NCBI GenBank assembly: GCA_021736565.1
Contig: JAIPFO010000254.1
Coordinates: 1-5,973 of the forward strand
Direction: 5' to 3'
From: Phycisphaerae bacterium
GTDB taxonomy: Bacteria; Planctomycetota; Phycisphaerae; Sedimentisphaerales; SM23-30
DNA length: 5,973 bases
The position numbers were made by a program, and so were the translations under genes. How positions within the stretch are numbered: the first letter of the stretch is position 1; every line of letters begins with the position of its first letter. Shown here piece after piece: positions 5,444-5,973 of this stretch. The notes beneath the pieces are model-generated. The model searched no databases. It saw only the letters and a program-made list of their open reading frames with translations, and had not been told where the DNA came from.

Positions 5444-5973
5444 ATGCTAAAGACCAAAGAAAAATTCTTACAGGACCTATTAAACGCGCCCAGCCCATCG
5501 GGCTTCGAACAGCCGGCCGCCAAAGTCTGGCGGGCCCGGGTGAAGGACCATGTCGACCAGATCATACGGGATGTGCACGGCAACAGCATTGCGGTTTTGA
5601 ATCCCAAAGCCCCGTTTAAAGTAATGATTACCGGACACATCGATGAGATCGGCCTGATGATCACCCATATCGATGAGAAAGGCTTCCTGTCCGTCGGCCA
5701 GATCGGCGGAATGGACCCCTCCTTACTGGTCGGCCAGCGATTGAAAATATTAACCGCCAAGGGCATCATCCCCGGTGTGATCGGTCGAAAGGCCATTCAC
5801 CTGATGTCACCCGAAGAACGCACAAAGGGCGTCAAAATGGAGAATATCTGGGTCGATATCGGTGTAAAAGACAAAAAGGAAGCCGAAAAGATGGTATCGA
5901 TCGGTGACCCCATGGTCATAGACGTAGAATATCAAAAAATGGGCGATGACCTCTTCGCCGCCCGCGGATGTGA
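5444..5973 (+). CDS. M42 family metallo-aminopeptidase (glutamyl aminopeptidase/FrvX type), 3'-truncated by window edge
   Basis: 176 complete codons from the ATG at 5444; the frame is open to the window end (family proteins are about 340-360 aa). Seen: NAPSPSGFE (15-22), the metal-binding motif GHIDEIG (64-70; His65 is the expected first metal ligand), a following IDEKGFLSVGQIGGMDP (76-92), VGQRLKI, GVIGRKAIHLMSPEER (111-126) and VDIGVKDKKEAEKM. All are in the order typical of M42 peptidases. The last residues FAARGC are where the family's ARGCDDR motif begins; the bridging Asp would be the very next codon, whose first two bases GA fit. Role: cytosolic, usually dodecameric, divalent-metal aminopeptidase trimming short peptides. 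AAGGA (5433-5437) lies 6 nt upstream. It follows dppF by 70 nt on the same strand, consistent with import followed by degradation of peptides. Substrate preference cannot be read from this part. Confidence 0.93.
   Translation, partial: MLKTKEKFLQDLLNAPSPSGFEQPAAKVWRARVKDHVDQIIRDVHGNSIAVLNPKAPFKVMITGHIDEIGLMITHIDEKGFLSVGQIGGMDPSLLVGQRLKILTAKGIIPGVIGRKAIHLMSPEERTKGVKMENIWVDIGVKDKKEAEKMVSIGDPMVIDVEYQKMGDDLFAARGC

Noticed and set aside
5317..5796. Minus-strand open frame of 159 codons opposite the peptidase gene
   Set aside because: It is antisense to a clear M42 peptidase and the dppF end, and its translation shows no family features.

Overview
The window is bacterial: densely packed genes, clear Shine-Dalgarno sites, ATGA-type and 11-nt gene overlaps, and protein families typical of diderm (Gram-negative) bacteria. 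Genes have a balanced to slightly GC-rich composition and the spacers are AT-rich. The phylum cannot be fixed from this sequence. The YqiJ/YqiK pair is best known from gammaproteobacteria, but the same families also occur in other diderm groups.

Left part, minus strand (positions 2917 down to 1): four genes read in one direction. They are two different PspA/IM30 (ESCRT-III-like) proteins, a YqiJ-type membrane protein with a C-terminal OB-fold domain, and a YqiK-type flotillin (SPFH/Band 7) cut off by the window edge. yqiJ and yqiK overlap by 4 nt. The second pspA is followed by a G-rich tract and a strong GC-rich hairpin before yqiJ. Together they look like a membrane-stress / membrane-microdomain module: PspA polymers that bind stressed membrane, next to a flotillin scaffold and its membrane partner. 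No pspF, pspB or pspC is visible, and no sigma-54 promoter was found upstream.

Middle (2918-3383): an AT-rich divergent intergenic region of 466 nt. It holds a good sigma-70-type promoter facing right, a small inverted repeat just past its predicted start point, and hairpins in the predicted leader of the leftward operon. No convincing gene was seen in it.

Right part, plus strand (3384-5973): dppD/oppD and dppF/oppF, the two ATPase subunits of a peptide ABC importer. They overlap by 11 nt, and the second starts at GTG. They are followed 70 nt later by an M42-family metallo-aminopeptidase, cut off by the window end. This suggests peptide uptake coupled to intracellular peptide breakdown. The binding protein and permease genes are not in the window.
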